64,000 nt of DNA from Fusibacter paucivorans (GTDB lineage Bacteria; Bacillota; Clostridia; Peptostreptococcales; Acidaminobacteraceae): the NCBI RefSeq assembly GCF_018390735.1, contig NZ_JAHBCL010000016.1, positions 1 through 64,000 on the forward strand, read 5' to 3'. Position numbers and translations under genes: made by a program. Shown in pieces: positions 39,881 through 49,190 of the stretch; position 1 is the first letter of the stretch, and each line of letters begins with the position of its first letter. The notes beneath the pieces are model-generated. The model ran no database searches and was not told where the DNA came from. It saw only the letters and a list, made by a program, of their open reading frames with translations.

Positions 39881-40292
39881 CAGTATCATTCAGACGGTGC
39901 TGTTTTTCTGTTTGATGGGATGTGCAGTCTATACAGATATCAAAAAAAGAGAAATCCCAGCAATCATTTGGTCGTTGGTTGCACTGATATCAATATTAGA
40001 TTTTAAGACTGTTCATCTGTTTGGCATTTTAGTAGCACTACCATTATTAATTGCAGCTATGATGAGTCCAACTGGTATTGGTGGCGGGGATATTAAGCTT
40101 GTAGCTGCGGTCGGACTTGTGATTGGCTTTTGGAAAACAGTGACTGGGATGGCAATTGGACTGAGTCTAGTGATCATTTTTCACGGAGTTGTAAAACTGT
40201 TTTACAGAATCTCGAACAAGGAGCATGGGCGCATGGCCTATCCGTTAGCGCCCTTTCTCGCTCTTGGTTATCTGTGTATCTATTTTTTATGA
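39870..40292 (+). CDS. Prepilin peptidase, A24 family (TadV/CpaA-like)
   Basis: A 140-residue membrane peptidase of the short TadV/CpaA type, lacking the N-methyltransferase domain. The catalytic aspartates are D23 (YTDIKKREIP) and D74 (GIGGGDIKL). It has about five TM segments. It should process the prepilin-like proteins carrying KGEGYID encoded on either side. The start ATG 39870 lies inside the end of the upstream gene (11-nt overlap). Length fits the small A24 class, not PilD. Confidence 0.88.
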   Translation: MQVSSIIQTVLFFCLMGCAVYTDIKKREIPAIIWSLVALISILDFKTVHLFGILVALPLLIAAMMSPTGIGGGDIKLVAAVGLVIGFWKTVTGMAIGLSLVIIFHGVVKLFYRISNKEHGRMAYPLAPFLALGYLCIYFL

Positions 40293-40510
40293 AGGAGATG
40301 ATGAAGCTGTTTGTAAAAGGACATAGATTTGAAACGAGTTATAATCATGAAACCTATGCATATGCAGGCAAGTGGTCAGGATCCGTGGTACTTGCTCCTG
40401 AAAATGACGAGAATGCGGAGGTTCTCATTTATACAGAAAATGAAATTAACGAACTGATTGAGACAGGCGAATTAAAGCAGATCACAGATCAGGAAATGGT
40501 GATGCGGTAA
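40289..40510 (+). CDS. Small conjugative element protein
   Basis: A 73-residue soluble protein, starting at ATG 40289 (overlapping the peptidase stop) or at ATG 40301, which has GAAGGAG just upstream. It has no known domain; the sequence is polar with Tyr/Trp (YAYAGKWSGS) and an acidic C-terminus. It is located between the prepilin peptidase and CpaB-like genes in the pilus module. The function is unknown. Confidence 0.6.
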   Translation: MKEMMKLFVKGHRFETSYNHETYAYAGKWSGSVVLAPENDENAEVLIYTENEINELIETGELKQITDQEMVMR

Positions 40511-40549
40511 CAATCTAAAGAAAAGAATCTATATAAAACGGAGGTACGT

Positions 40550-41323
40550 ATGAATATTTTTAAAAACAGAATGGTTGTCGGGGTGTTTTGCATTGTGCTT
40601 TCACTCCTCATTTGCTTTGGCATAACGCCATTGTTCAATAAAGGCATCAGCCAAAAGACTGAGATTGTCAGAGTGACTAAAGAAATAAAGGTAGGGGCTC
40701 AAATTACAAAGGATATGGTCCAAAATATTGAAGTTGGTGGGTACAACCTCCCAACAGATGTTGTGAGATCAAAAGAAACAGTAGTTGGAAGCTATGCACT
40801 TGCTGATTTATCAATTGGGGATTACATTTTGAATGCAAAAGTTTCAAAATCACCAGCTGCTGAAAATGCTTATTTGTACAATCTAGATGGCAGTAAGCAA
40901 GCTATGTCCATTACCATTAAGAGTTTTGCAAATGGTCTTTCCGGAAAGCTTCAAAGCGGTGATATTGTATCTATCATTGCTCCAGATTATAAAAAACAGG
41001 GGGCAACTGTTATTCCGCCAGAGCTTAAATATGTGGAAGTCATTTCAGTCACAGCTTCAAGCGGGTATGATGCCAACACAGGTGAACAGAAGGTTACCGA
41101 GGACGAAAGAGAATTACCTTCAACAGTTACACTACTTGTAACACCTGAACAAGGAAATATTTTAGCTAGTCTTGATGCAGATGGAAAGACACATCTTTCA
41201 CTTGTGTATCGAGGAGACCAGAAAAATATTAAGGAGTTTCTTGATACTCAGACTAAAATTTTAGATGCTCTATATCCCAAAAACAGCACTAATGCTACAA
41301 CTTTAGTTGGACAGGGGGAATAA
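40550..41323 (+). CDS. cpaB: CpaB-like SAF domain protein (Flp pilus assembly)
   Basis: A 257-residue protein with one N-terminal TM helix (about 8-28) and a SAF domain (residues about 45-110, with EIKVGAQITKDMVQNIEV). CpaB/RcpC proteins assemble around the pilus machinery in the envelope and some bind polysaccharide; this is a Gram-positive variant lacking an outer-membrane partner. It comes just before TadZ-, TadA-, TadB- and TadC-type genes, the normal order of Tad loci. GGAGGTACGT is upstream of the ATG. Confidence 0.85.
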   Translation: MNIFKNRMVVGVFCIVLSLLICFGITPLFNKGISQKTEIVRVTKEIKVGAQITKDMVQNIEVGGYNLPTDVVRSKETVVGSYALADLSIGDYILNAKVSKSPAAENAYLYNLDGSKQAMSITIKSFANGLSGKLQSGDIVSIIAPDYKKQGATVIPPELKYVEVISVTASSGYDANTGEQKVTEDERELPSTVTLLVTPEQGNILASLDADGKTHLSLVYRGDQKNIKEFLDTQTKILDALYPKNSTNATTLVGQGE

Positions 41324-41325
41324 GG

Positions 41326-42138
41326 ATGATCAATTTTAAGAAGAATTCAATCTTCTCCCGTGATGCCAAAGAAGAATCAGTAAAAGAAGAGATTCTCCAC
41401 GGCGGTGTTCTAGCTGTCTGGGGAAGCCCAGGATCCGGTAAAACAACGACTGCCGTCAAACTAGCCAAGTATCTTGCAGATAAAAAGAAAAATGTCATTT
41501 TAGTACTGTGTGATATGACTGCACCGATGCTGCCTTGCATTTGTCCGCCATCAGATTTGGAATGTGAAAAGTCACTCGGAAGCATTCTGTCTGCGACACA
41601 TGTGACCGAACCGTTGGTGAAATACAACATGATCACCCACAAGAAGATGGCCTACCTAACAATGATTGGTATGCTGAAAGGCGAGAATGAGTACACCTAT
41701 GCTTCGTATTCAAAAGTGCAAGCGATGGAGTTTATTGAATCGCTTAGAAAAATAGCGCCATTTGTTATCATTGACTGCAGTAGCTACATTGCCAATGACA
41801 TTCTATCAGCTGTTTCACTTCTTGAATGTGACAGTGTTCTCAGGCTTGCCAATTGTGATTTGAAGTCTATAAGCTATCTCTCCAGTCAGCTGTCACTCTT
41901 ACAGAACAGCAACTGGGATATAGACAAGCAGTACAAAGTCGCATCCAATGTCAAATCCAATCACGGAATAGAACATATGGCAGGAGCACTTGGGAGTCTT
42001 TCTTTTAAACTGCCTTATTCAGAGGAAGTGGAAGAACAGACCTTAGCAGGAAATTTACTTGCAGACCTGACACTTAAAAACAGCAGGGAATACAGAAAAG
42101 AAATTGAAAAAATTGCAAAGGAGGTGTTCGGATGCTAG
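41326..42138 (+). CDS. TadZ/CpaE-like ParA/MinD-type ATPase
   Basis: A 270-residue P-loop protein. GSPGSGKTT (33-41) is the Walker A motif, and FVIIDCSS the Walker B region; the typical deviant Lys of ParA/MinD is not obvious. Placed two bases after cpaB and overlapping tadA by 7 nt, it corresponds to TadZ/CpaE, which localises the pilus machine. There is no receiver domain. Start ATG 41326 has GGGGGAATAAGG upstream. Confidence 0.75.
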   Translation: MINFKKNSIFSRDAKEESVKEEILHGGVLAVWGSPGSGKTTTAVKLAKYLADKKKNVILVLCDMTAPMLPCICPPSDLECEKSLGSILSATHVTEPLVKYNMITHKKMAYLTMIGMLKGENEYTYASYSKVQAMEFIESLRKIAPFVIIDCSSYIANDILSAVSLLECDSVLRLANCDLKSISYLSSQLSLLQNSNWDIDKQYKVASNVKSNHGIEHMAGALGSLSFKLPYSEEVEEQTLAGNLLADLTLKNSREYRKEIEKIAKEVFGC

Positions 42139-43589
42139 ATAATCGAAATGAAAAACTGATCGAACCAATGGATAATCGAATCGAAGAACTCATGAACACC
42201 TCAAACAAATATAAGAAAAACAAGGAGCTGGGTACTGAAAATCGTACACACTCCTTATTTTTCGCCCCTGAGTCAGAAAAGAAGGATTTTCAGACTGTCC
42301 TCAAAGAAGTGCAAGAATACATCTCTAGCAACTACTCTGTTCTGATCACGGATCAGGGCTTGGAAGATGCTAAAGAGCAGATGAAACGTTACATCAGCAA
42401 GTACGTCATGGATGAAAGAATTGCAGTCAAGGGCATGGAAGGACAAGAACTGGTTGATGCCCTATATACCGAAATGGCTGAGTATGGTTTTCTCACAAAA
42501 TACATCTTTGGAAAAGGCATTGAGGAGATAGATATCAACTCATGGCAGGATATCGAGGTGCAATACTCTGATGGACGAAATGAAAAATTGAAAGAGCACT
42601 TTGACTCACCGGAACACGCCATCAATGTCATTAGAAGAATGCTTCATGTCTCTGGGATGGTCCTTGATAACGCAAGCCCTGCAGTCCTTGGACATCTTTC
42701 AAAGAATATCCGAATTGCTGTCCTTAAAACGCCACTTGTGGATGAAGACGTTGGCATTGCAGCATCTATCCGAATTGTTAATCCTCAAAGCATGAGGAAA
42801 GAGGATTTTGTCAGGAGTGGTACAGCTACGGAGGAGATGCTCGACTTCCTGTCCAACCTGATTCGCTACGGCATTTCTGTTTGCGTAGCAGGAGCGACAA
42901 GCTCTGGTAAAACAACGGTCCTGGGATGGCTTCTTACAACCATCCCAAACAACAAGAGAATCTATACCATTGAAAATGGATCCCGTGAGCTAGACCTAAT
43001 CCGTCAAGATGATGGGAAAGTCGTCAATTCAGTGATTCATACCATCACTCGTGACAGCGAGAATGAAAAACAAAGAGTCGACCAAATCATGCTTCTTGAT
43101 ATGGCACTGAGATTTAATCCGGATATTGCAGTGGTTGGTGAAATGCGTGGGGCTGAAGCAAACGCAGCTCAGGAGGCAGCTCGAACAGGTATTGCGGTAC
43201 TTACAACAATTCATGCCAACTCTTGTGAAGCAACTTACCGAAGGATGGTATCCCTTTGTAAACGTGCGGTGGATATGTCAGATGACACGCTTATGGGATA
43301 TGTGACAGAAGCCTATCCTATCGTTGTCTTTTGCAAACAGCTTGAAAACAAGCAGAGAAAGATGATGGAAATCATGGAATGCGAAATTCTACCGGATGGT
43401 TCCAGGAATTATCGCGTACTGTTTCAGTACATCATTACGGAGAATCGAATGGATGAGCAGGGCAAGTTTATCATTGAGGGAACACATAAACAGGAGTATA
43501 GCATTTCCGAGAGCTTGTCCAAAAGGCTCCTTGAAAATGGGATGCCCATTGAAATGATCAATCGAATGAAGCGAAGGGAAGTGACTTAA
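42132..43589 (+). CDS. tadA: TadA/CpaF-type secretion ATPase
   Basis: A 485-residue hexameric secretion ATPase. Walker A is GATSSGKTT at 254-262, and the Asp box and Walker B (PDIAVVGEMRG) plus the His box (VLTTIHANS) are intact. It is of the CpaF/TadA class that powers Tad pili, rather than VirB11 of classical T4SS. The N-terminal about 120 residues are element-specific. Start ATG 42132 overlaps the preceding gene, and GGAGGTG lies upstream. It is part of cpaB-tadZ-tadA-tadB-tadC. Confidence 0.92.
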   Translation: MLDNRNEKLIEPMDNRIEELMNTSNKYKKNKELGTENRTHSLFFAPESEKKDFQTVLKEVQEYISSNYSVLITDQGLEDAKEQMKRYISKYVMDERIAVKGMEGQELVDALYTEMAEYGFLTKYIFGKGIEEIDINSWQDIEVQYSDGRNEKLKEHFDSPEHAINVIRRMLHVSGMVLDNASPAVLGHLSKNIRIAVLKTPLVDEDVGIAASIRIVNPQSMRKEDFVRSGTATEEMLDFLSNLIRYGISVCVAGATSSGKTTVLGWLLTTIPNNKRIYTIENGSRELDLIRQDDGKVVNSVIHTITRDSENEKQRVDQIMLLDMALRFNPDIAVVGEMRGAEANAAQEAARTGIAVLTTIHANSCEATYRRMVSLCKRAVDMSDDTLMGYVTEAYPIVVFCKQLENKQRKMMEIMECEILPDGSRNYRVLFQYIITENRMDEQGKFIIEGTHKQEYSISESLSKRLLENGMPIEMINRMKRREVT

Positions 43590-43591
43590 AG

Positions 43592-44521
43592 ATGAATGTG
43601 ATACTACTAATTGCCTGTATCGGAATGATCACGGGCTTTTTTATCATCTTATCGCTATCACCAATGGAATTTACAGATAGCGTTTTCAAAAATATTTTGA
43701 ACAAACCGCGCAGTATCAAAGAAGAAATAAATGAAATAACCAAACGAAAGAAAGTGTCTTACTTTAGACGAGAAGTCATTGAAGTGCAGTCAATTTTGAA
43801 GCTGACCGGACGAGAAGGATGGTTTCCAATGATCTGCGCAGTGTCGTTATTTCTTTTTGCCATTGGCAGTGGAATTGCAATTGTGCTTGGCAATTTCTTT
43901 TCAGCGCCTGTTCTTGGTATCGGTTTTATGCTTCTACCGTTTTGGTATGTGAGGCTGACACAAACCCATTTTAAAAGGGATATTGCAGCTGAGCTTGAAA
44001 CAGCTCTGTCGATCATCACGACAGCGTACCTAAGAAATGAAGATATTGTGACTGCGGTAGAAGAAAATATCGACTATCTGAATCCGCCAGTTCTGTCTGT
44101 ATTCAAGGGATTCGTCTATCGCATTAAGATGATCAACCCAGACATTGCAGCAGGTTTGGAGGAAATGAAAGTTCAGCTTGAAAACGCTGTGTTTCGTGAA
44201 TGGTGCGATGCTTTGATTGCATGCCAGATTGATAGAAACCTAAAAACCACACTAACACCCATCGTATCTAAATTATCTGATATGCGAGTGGTAAATGGCG
44301 AGCTAGAAAATATGGTCTTTGAGCCGAGAAAAGAATTTATCTCCATGCAGCTCTTAGTGGTTGGAAACATACCGCTATTATATTTTTTGAATAAGGACTG
44401 GTACAACGCTTTAATGCATACACCTCTTGGCCAGATTATTCTAGCCATCTGTTTCGCTGCAATCTTTATTTCAGCAGCATTTGTTATTAAGCTGACACAG
44501 CCCATTGAGTATAGGAGGTAG
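43592..44521 (+). CDS. tadB: TadB-like inner membrane platform protein
   Basis: A 309-residue integral membrane protein with TM helices near residues 1-20, 80-115, and 255-305 and a soluble middle domain. This layout and the position after tadA match TadB (type II secretion F domain) platform proteins, which form the base of Tad pili. Sequence identity to characterised TadB is not obvious by eye, so the call rests on topology and context. It starts two bases after the tadA stop. Confidence 0.75.
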   Translation: MNVILLIACIGMITGFFIILSLSPMEFTDSVFKNILNKPRSIKEEINEITKRKKVSYFRREVIEVQSILKLTGREGWFPMICAVSLFLFAIGSGIAIVLGNFFSAPVLGIGFMLLPFWYVRLTQTHFKRDIAAELETALSIITTAYLRNEDIVTAVEENIDYLNPPVLSVFKGFVYRIKMINPDIAAGLEEMKVQLENAVFREWCDALIACQIDRNLKTTLTPIVSKLSDMRVVNGELENMVFEPRKEFISMQLLVVGNIPLLYFLNKDWYNALMHTPLGQIILAICFAAIFISAAFVIKLTQPIEYRR

Positions 44522-44527
44522 GCAGAA

Positions 44528-45400
44528 ATGATGATATTGATTGTGCTATTTGGACTTCTTTTTGCCGTGGGTCTGTTCTTTATACTAGCTGAGGTATTTA
44601 AGCTTCCAAGACTTGCAACGGGGAAAGCCATGATCTCTGCGGTAAGTCAGAATAAGGGTAAGGCGAAAAATCTGGATGTTTTGATTGGCAGTTTATCGGT
44701 GAAACTTGCCAAACATCTTCCAATGGATGAATACAAAAAAAGCAGGATGAAAAACACTTTAAAAGCCGCCGGCATGAACCAAAGTCCAGAAGAATTTATG
44801 GCTTTCGCACTTGTTAAGGCTTTGCTCGTGGCAATTGGTGTTATCCCATGCCTTCTGGTTTTGCCGTTACTTGCTCCTGTTTTGATGTTCCTCGCGGTGA
44901 TGATCTACTTCAAAGAAATTAAAAAGGCCGATGAAAAACTGTCTGCCAAAAGAGAAAAAATCGAATCAGAACTGCCAAGGTTTGTGGCTACGATTACACA
45001 AGAGCTGAAGGCAAGTAGAGATGTTCTTGGCATACTTGAGAACTTTAAGAAAAATGCTGGGGAGGAGTTTGGAAATGAACTGGACGTTTTAACTGCGGAT
45101 ATGAGATCTAGTAGTTATGAAGCGGCCCTTACAAGATTTGAGGCAAGAATCAACTCGCCTATGCTATCGGATATCACAAGAGGTTTAATTGGTGTTCTTA
45201 GGGGTGACGAAGGGGGCGTATATTTTCAGATGCTTGCCCATGATATGAAACAACTGGAACTTCAAAGATTGAAAGCACAGGCAATGAAGATACCACCCAA
45301 AATTCGAGTGTTCAGTTTCATCATGCTCATGTGTTTCCTCATGACCTACATGGCAATTATTGTGTATGAAATTTTACGTTCCCTTGGCGGAATGTTTTAG
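44528..45400 (+). CDS. tadC: TadC-like inner membrane platform protein
   Basis: A 290-residue membrane protein with TM segments near residues 1-20, 92-125 and 263-285 and a cytoplasmic domain (ELPRFVATITQELKASRDV, typical T2SSF signature). It pairs with the tadB-like gene just upstream. Together they should form the platform over TadA. GGAGGTAGGC lies 4-13 nt before the ATG (44528 or 44531). Confidence 0.8.
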   Translation: MMILIVLFGLLFAVGLFFILAEVFKLPRLATGKAMISAVSQNKGKAKNLDVLIGSLSVKLAKHLPMDEYKKSRMKNTLKAAGMNQSPEEFMAFALVKALLVAIGVIPCLLVLPLLAPVLMFLAVMIYFKEIKKADEKLSAKREKIESELPRFVATITQELKASRDVLGILENFKKNAGEEFGNELDVLTADMRSSSYEAALTRFEARINSPMLSDITRGLIGVLRGDEGGVYFQMLAHDMKQLELQRLKAQAMKIPPKIRVFSFIMLMCFLMTYMAIIVYEILRSLGGMF

Positions 45401-45415
45401 GGGAGGTGGTGAAGT

Positions 45416-45811
45416 GTGAGGCATTTATTAAAAAGCAACCGTGGTGAAGGATACATTGATGTGGTTGTGCTTGTACTTTGTGCAATGCTCGTGATTGCGC
45501 TTGCTGTGAAGGTGTTTCCTGCCTACATCATCAAACAGCAGGTGGACACCTTTGCTGTTGAGCTAATGAGAGAAGCAGAAATTGCTGGAAGAGTGGGAAC
45601 AGAAACTACACAGAGAGAACTGATTTTAAGAGAAAAAACTGGAATTATCCCAACGATTGTATGGTCAAAATCGGGTCAGATTCAGCTCAACGAAGAAATA
45701 TCAGTGACAGTGACTTATCCGATTAACATAGGACTGTTTGGCGGTTTTGGCTCCTTCCCGATTACCCTCAGAGCTGATGCTGCAGGAAAGGGGGAGGTCT
45801 ATTGGAAGTAA
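45416..45811 (+). CDS. DUF4320-like protein, putative minor pilin
   Basis: A 131-residue protein with a short basic start, the motif RGEGYID at residues 9-15 and a single hydrophobic helix (16-36), then a soluble beta-rich domain. The motif is the same as in the two small prepilin-like proteins upstream, so peptidase processing is predicted. The layout resembles TadE pseudopilins, which have a longer soluble domain than Flp. It starts at GTG 45416 with GGGAGGTGG upstream. Confidence 0.68.
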   Translation: MRHLLKSNRGEGYIDVVVLVLCAMLVIALAVKVFPAYIIKQQVDTFAVELMREAEIAGRVGTETTQRELILREKTGIIPTIVWSKSGQIQLNEEISVTVTYPINIGLFGGFGSFPITLRADAAGKGEVYWK

Positions 45812-46344
45812 AAAAAATACTGTCAAACAACAGAGGTAGTGGTTTTCCACTAGCAGTTGCCATCACGCTGTGCTTGGTCATGATTTTCACTGGAATATCT
45901 GAATATTTTAGGCTCATGATAGTTGCACAGGGTGTTCGTGATGCACTTCAGTCAGCTGTCATTTCAACAGTCAGTGACAATTATGATGATGTTTATCATG
46001 GTGTTCGTGAAGGGTACTCAGGTGGGTATCAACCTATTGATACAGATTTTGAAGAGTCCTTCGACTATGGTGATGTTTATGATCGTTTAGATGGCATTCT
46101 TGGTCTGAAGCAACTTGGCTATGAGCACATTAAAACAACCGGTGAAGGTAAAACAGAGTTTAAAATATGGGATTTGAATGTTGATATCCAAAATGCACCA
46201 CTGGCTAGCGGCGATATTAAACAGCAAAGGTTTAAGGTGGATAGTTCCATTATGCTTGAAGTACCTGTATCATTTGGTGGAAAACTTCTGCCACCCATGA
46301 TAATTAAGGTCAAAAACAGCGCTGGTTACACCCCGAAATTTTAG
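45802..46344 (+). CDS. Putative TadE/TadF-like pseudopilin
   Basis: A 180-residue protein with RGSGFPL at residues 11-17, a hydrophobic helix (about 17-35) and a soluble domain. The N-terminal motif is a variant of the KGEGYID element of neighbouring small proteins, supporting a related processing route. It overlaps the previous gene by 10 nt and begins at TTG 45802 after GGGGGAGG. I do not recognise a named family for the soluble domain. Confidence 0.6.
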   Translation: MEVKKILSNNRGSGFPLAVAITLCLVMIFTGISEYFRLMIVAQGVRDALQSAVISTVSDNYDDVYHGVREGYSGGYQPIDTDFEESFDYGDVYDRLDGILGLKQLGYEHIKTTGEGKTEFKIWDLNVDIQNAPLASGDIKQQRFKVDSSIMLEVPVSFGGKLLPPMIIKVKNSAGYTPKF

Positions 46345-46444
46345 ATTCTAAGAACTTGTAAAATTATAGTAGACTATTCAAAAGGCTTGTGCTAGGGTGA
46401 GGTTTAAGAAGGACAATACTTTAAAAATTAAGGAGGCATTTCTC

Positions 46445-47002
46445 ATGAAAAATATTAATGATAAAACGAAGAAAAGAGTAGTACTGGCTTGCGGTCTTGT
46501 GATCAGCGTGGCACTTATTGTGATGATCGGGGCTAGATTTACGAAAGCACCAGTGACCGAGGCAATCAATAATACTCAGAACACTGAAATAAGCAAGGTT
46601 GTCGTAGAAAACCCAAATGGTGCAGAAACAAATAAAAATGACGAGGTCAAGGTCGAGCCAATCGAAGTGCCAAAAGAAACTCAAGTGGATAGTGGTGCAG
46701 ACGATACAGGAACAGACCAAAAAATTCAAGGTGATGTTCCCGATAAACCAACTTATACTGAAGAACAACTGACTGATCCGACACAAAAGCCTGACGGTGA
46801 AAAAGTAGATCCACAAAAATCAGAAGATAAGAATCCTACAACGACTACAACACCAAAGCCAAATAAACCGGTAACGACTACGGAACAGAAACCTTCTGGT
46901 GGGCTACCCGGATTTGATAGTGTGCCAGATGGCGGAGCGAATCAAGTGATTAACGGAGAAAGCGATGGAGATATCAACAAAGAAGTTGGATCGATGAATT
47001 AA
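46445..47002 (+). CDS. Membrane-anchored Pro/Thr-rich protein (DUF6550-like)
   Basis: A 185-residue protein with a positively charged start, one TM helix (residues about 9-27) and a long extracytoplasmic tail rich in Pro, Thr, Asp and Lys. The layout matches the DUF6550 type of clostridial conjugative elements. It is likely a wall-spanning or spacer protein of the transfer apparatus. AGGAGG precedes ATG 46445 by 8 nt; an upstream open frame lacks such a site. Confidence 0.6.
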   Translation: MKNINDKTKKRVVLACGLVISVALIVMIGARFTKAPVTEAINNTQNTEISKVVVENPNGAETNKNDEVKVEPIEVPKETQVDSGADDTGTDQKIQGDVPDKPTYTEEQLTDPTQKPDGEKVDPQKSEDKNPTTTTTPKPNKPVTTTEQKPSGGLPGFDSVPDGGANQVINGESDGDINKEVGSMN

Positions 47003-47020
47003 GAATAGTAGCAAATGAGG

Positions 47021-47044
47021 GCACTGCATATAGCGGTGCTTTTT
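47021..47044 (+). terminator. Internal attenuator-type hairpin
   Basis: GCACTGC at 47021-47027 pairs with GCGGTGC at 47033-47039 (one G-U pair), followed by five T residues, inside the run of transfer genes. Confidence 0.65.
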
Positions 47045-47065
47045 CTTTTGCAGAAAGGAGCACAA

Positions 47066-48808
47066 ATGAAAAAAATAGCTAGAAGCGTTTTGATGATTCT
47101 GATGATATTCAGTCTATTGGTACCAATGAATGCATTTGCTGATGGGGACGGAAACATCGATACCGGTGGTGGGGATATGGGTTCGGGAACCAGTACCAAT
47201 GTATGGAATCCCGGGAATGAAGGCGTTAGAGTTACTGTTGTTAGAAGTAGTGATCATGCAGTAGTAACGACACCGATTGATATTACAAACAAGCAGCCCA
47301 GTGCGTCCATTTATCACTTTGGTAAAGTGAGTAAAGTCCAATACAGTAGCGGTAGAGCACTATCACCAGTAAAAGGTGGATATGCTAGTGTGAAACCATC
47401 TCAGAGCATGCCTAAGATAATCAGTACGAGCGGGAAAAATAACATAACAGCTATTAAAAAATACTTCTGTTCGGAGTATCTGGTCAAGTTGATTGCCAAT
47501 CAGACCGGTATGAACTATGACGTTTTAGTCAGTGGCGATTACAAATTACTACTTGAACCAATGGCATATTATAAATTTGAAGGGGTTATGATTGCAACTA
47601 CAGCGACTGAAGCTGCAATGTATGATGAGAAAGTAAATGGCTTGCTAAGAAAAAGAATGGTTTCATTAACTCATAAAAACTTGCCACTAGCCATGTTCTT
47701 AGAAGTTGCGGATTTAGGATATCCTGCGTGGAGTGGTAGCACGACAACACCAGCTACAAATGCAAATATTAAATCCTCATTAGGACTTGGTATAGTCAGG
47801 TATAAGGATGAACCAACCGAAGCACCAGTAGTAAGTGCTAATGATTATGAATACCGAGTCAACACGGATGTCATCACAGCGGTTACGGTTAGTGGTGGTC
47901 AATCGGATCCAGATCACCCAACGCGGGTCAGTTTTAGCATTGAAGGAACTACCTATAACGTTGGAAATGTATTTTATCCGAGTGGTGATTCACAATTGGC
48001 ATGGGTCAAATGGAGGACGCCTTCGGAACCAAAAAACATGACCATACAAGTAACTGTAAGTGGTCCCGGAAATACTTCGAAATCAACGATTCATGTTAAA
48101 ATCATTGACCTTGATAAGAATCCGCCACCAAATCCTGTAGCAGATGATAGGAACGATGAGTTCACATTTTCATCAGTACCTGCAAGACAAGAAATGACAA
48201 GGGCAGATTGGAGTATTTGGCGACCTTGGTGGTTTGCATACTGGGTCGATGAAGGTCATTGGGAGAGAGACTCATGGACGGATAGCGAGGGAAACTCACA
48301 CTCGAGTAGTTACTGGGTATCAAATTGGGTTGATCGAGGATGGTGGGAATTTAACCTTGATCAATATTATGCTACTTTTTCATCGACCATGAGTATCAGA
48401 TGCGACAGTAAAAACCCAACAGCAAATGGCAGAACGATGAAAAGTGGATACGGAATCAATGAATCTGTAACTGCATCAATCACCAGTAACCAGAGTACTG
48501 CAGTCACACATCCTCAAAATGCAGTGGCTTATTTTCCTGAGTTTCAGTACAAAACTTACTGGAGGCTACTTGAAAAAATTCAAAGTGGATCAACGGCTAG
48601 ATTTGAGTATAAGAGGAATCCATATAGCACTTACAGTAACCGAACACACTTCACACCTATATGGATGCCTGATGGAAACTACACAGTGAATACTTGGGTC
48701 ATCGATGCATGGACTCCTGTTGGGATGTTATCCATGAACCTATCGGACTCATTAACAATCAGGGGCAACCTTTGGAATGACTGGCACATTGCACCGCTAA
48801 AACCTTAG
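47066..48808 (+). CDS. Large secreted Trp-rich surface protein of the element
   Basis: A 580-residue exported protein with a signal peptide (residues 1-25, ending NAFA). The central region is very rich in Trp/Tyr (RPWWFAYWVDEGHWE then YWVSNWVDRGWWEF), suggesting an internal duplication of about 20 residues. The rest is beta-rich, with a possible Ig-like domain around residues 270-350. I do not recognise a family. Its place within the pilus/transfer operon suggests a surface component for mating contact. AAAGGAG precedes the ATG 47066. Confidence 0.6.
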   Translation: MKKIARSVLMILMIFSLLVPMNAFADGDGNIDTGGGDMGSGTSTNVWNPGNEGVRVTVVRSSDHAVVTTPIDITNKQPSASIYHFGKVSKVQYSSGRALSPVKGGYASVKPSQSMPKIISTSGKNNITAIKKYFCSEYLVKLIANQTGMNYDVLVSGDYKLLLEPMAYYKFEGVMIATTATEAAMYDEKVNGLLRKRMVSLTHKNLPLAMFLEVADLGYPAWSGSTTTPATNANIKSSLGLGIVRYKDEPTEAPVVSANDYEYRVNTDVITAVTVSGGQSDPDHPTRVSFSIEGTTYNVGNVFYPSGDSQLAWVKWRTPSEPKNMTIQVTVSGPGNTSKSTIHVKIIDLDKNPPPNPVADDRNDEFTFSSVPARQEMTRADWSIWRPWWFAYWVDEGHWERDSWTDSEGNSHSSSYWVSNWVDRGWWEFNLDQYYATFSSTMSIRCDSKNPTANGRTMKSGYGINESVTASITSNQSTAVTHPQNAVAYFPEFQYKTYWRLLEKIQSGSTARFEYKRNPYSTYSNRTHFTPIWMPDGNYTVNTWVIDAWTPVGMLSMNLSDSLTIRGNLWNDWHIAPLKP

Positions 48809-48836
48809 ATCAAAAAAAGAGAGGTGGAAAATCTAA

Positions 48837-49178
48837 ATGAAAAAAAATAAAAAAATAGCAGTGATTATCTGCATGGTATTGCTGCTGACATTAATGTTTA
48901 GTACCACAGCCTTTGCAGGTGGTACTGGAGATGTTGCAGGAGCAATTGAGAGCACTTGGACTGATGCATCTGGGCAAATCAAAACCGTTGTGAACAAGGT
49001 AGTCTTTCCGGCAATCGACCTTATTCTAGCGGTTTTTTTCTTTGCTAAACTTGGGATGGCATACTTTGACTATCGGAAACACGGACAATTTGAATGGGCA
49101 GCGCCGGCCATTTTGTTTGCGTGTCTTGTTTTCACATTAACTGCCCCAACATATATTTGGAAAATACTCGGGATATAG
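48837..49178 (+). CDS. DUF3852-like small secreted/membrane protein
   Basis: A 113-residue protein with a cleavable signal peptide (about 1-27), then an amphipathic part and two TM helices (about 52-72 and 85-105). This is the DUF3852 pattern found in clostridial conjugative elements; the topology also resembles TrbC/VirB2 pilins (signal peptide plus two helices), so it may form the conjugative pilus or channel. The GAGAGGTGG ribosome binding site lies 8 nt upstream. Confidence 0.65.
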   Translation: MKKNKKIAVIICMVLLLTLMFSTTAFAGGTGDVAGAIESTWTDASGQIKTVVNKVVFPAIDLILAVFFFAKLGMAYFDYRKHGQFEWAAPAILFACLVFTLTAPTYIWKILGI

Positions 49179-49190
49179 GAGGCCTTGTCT

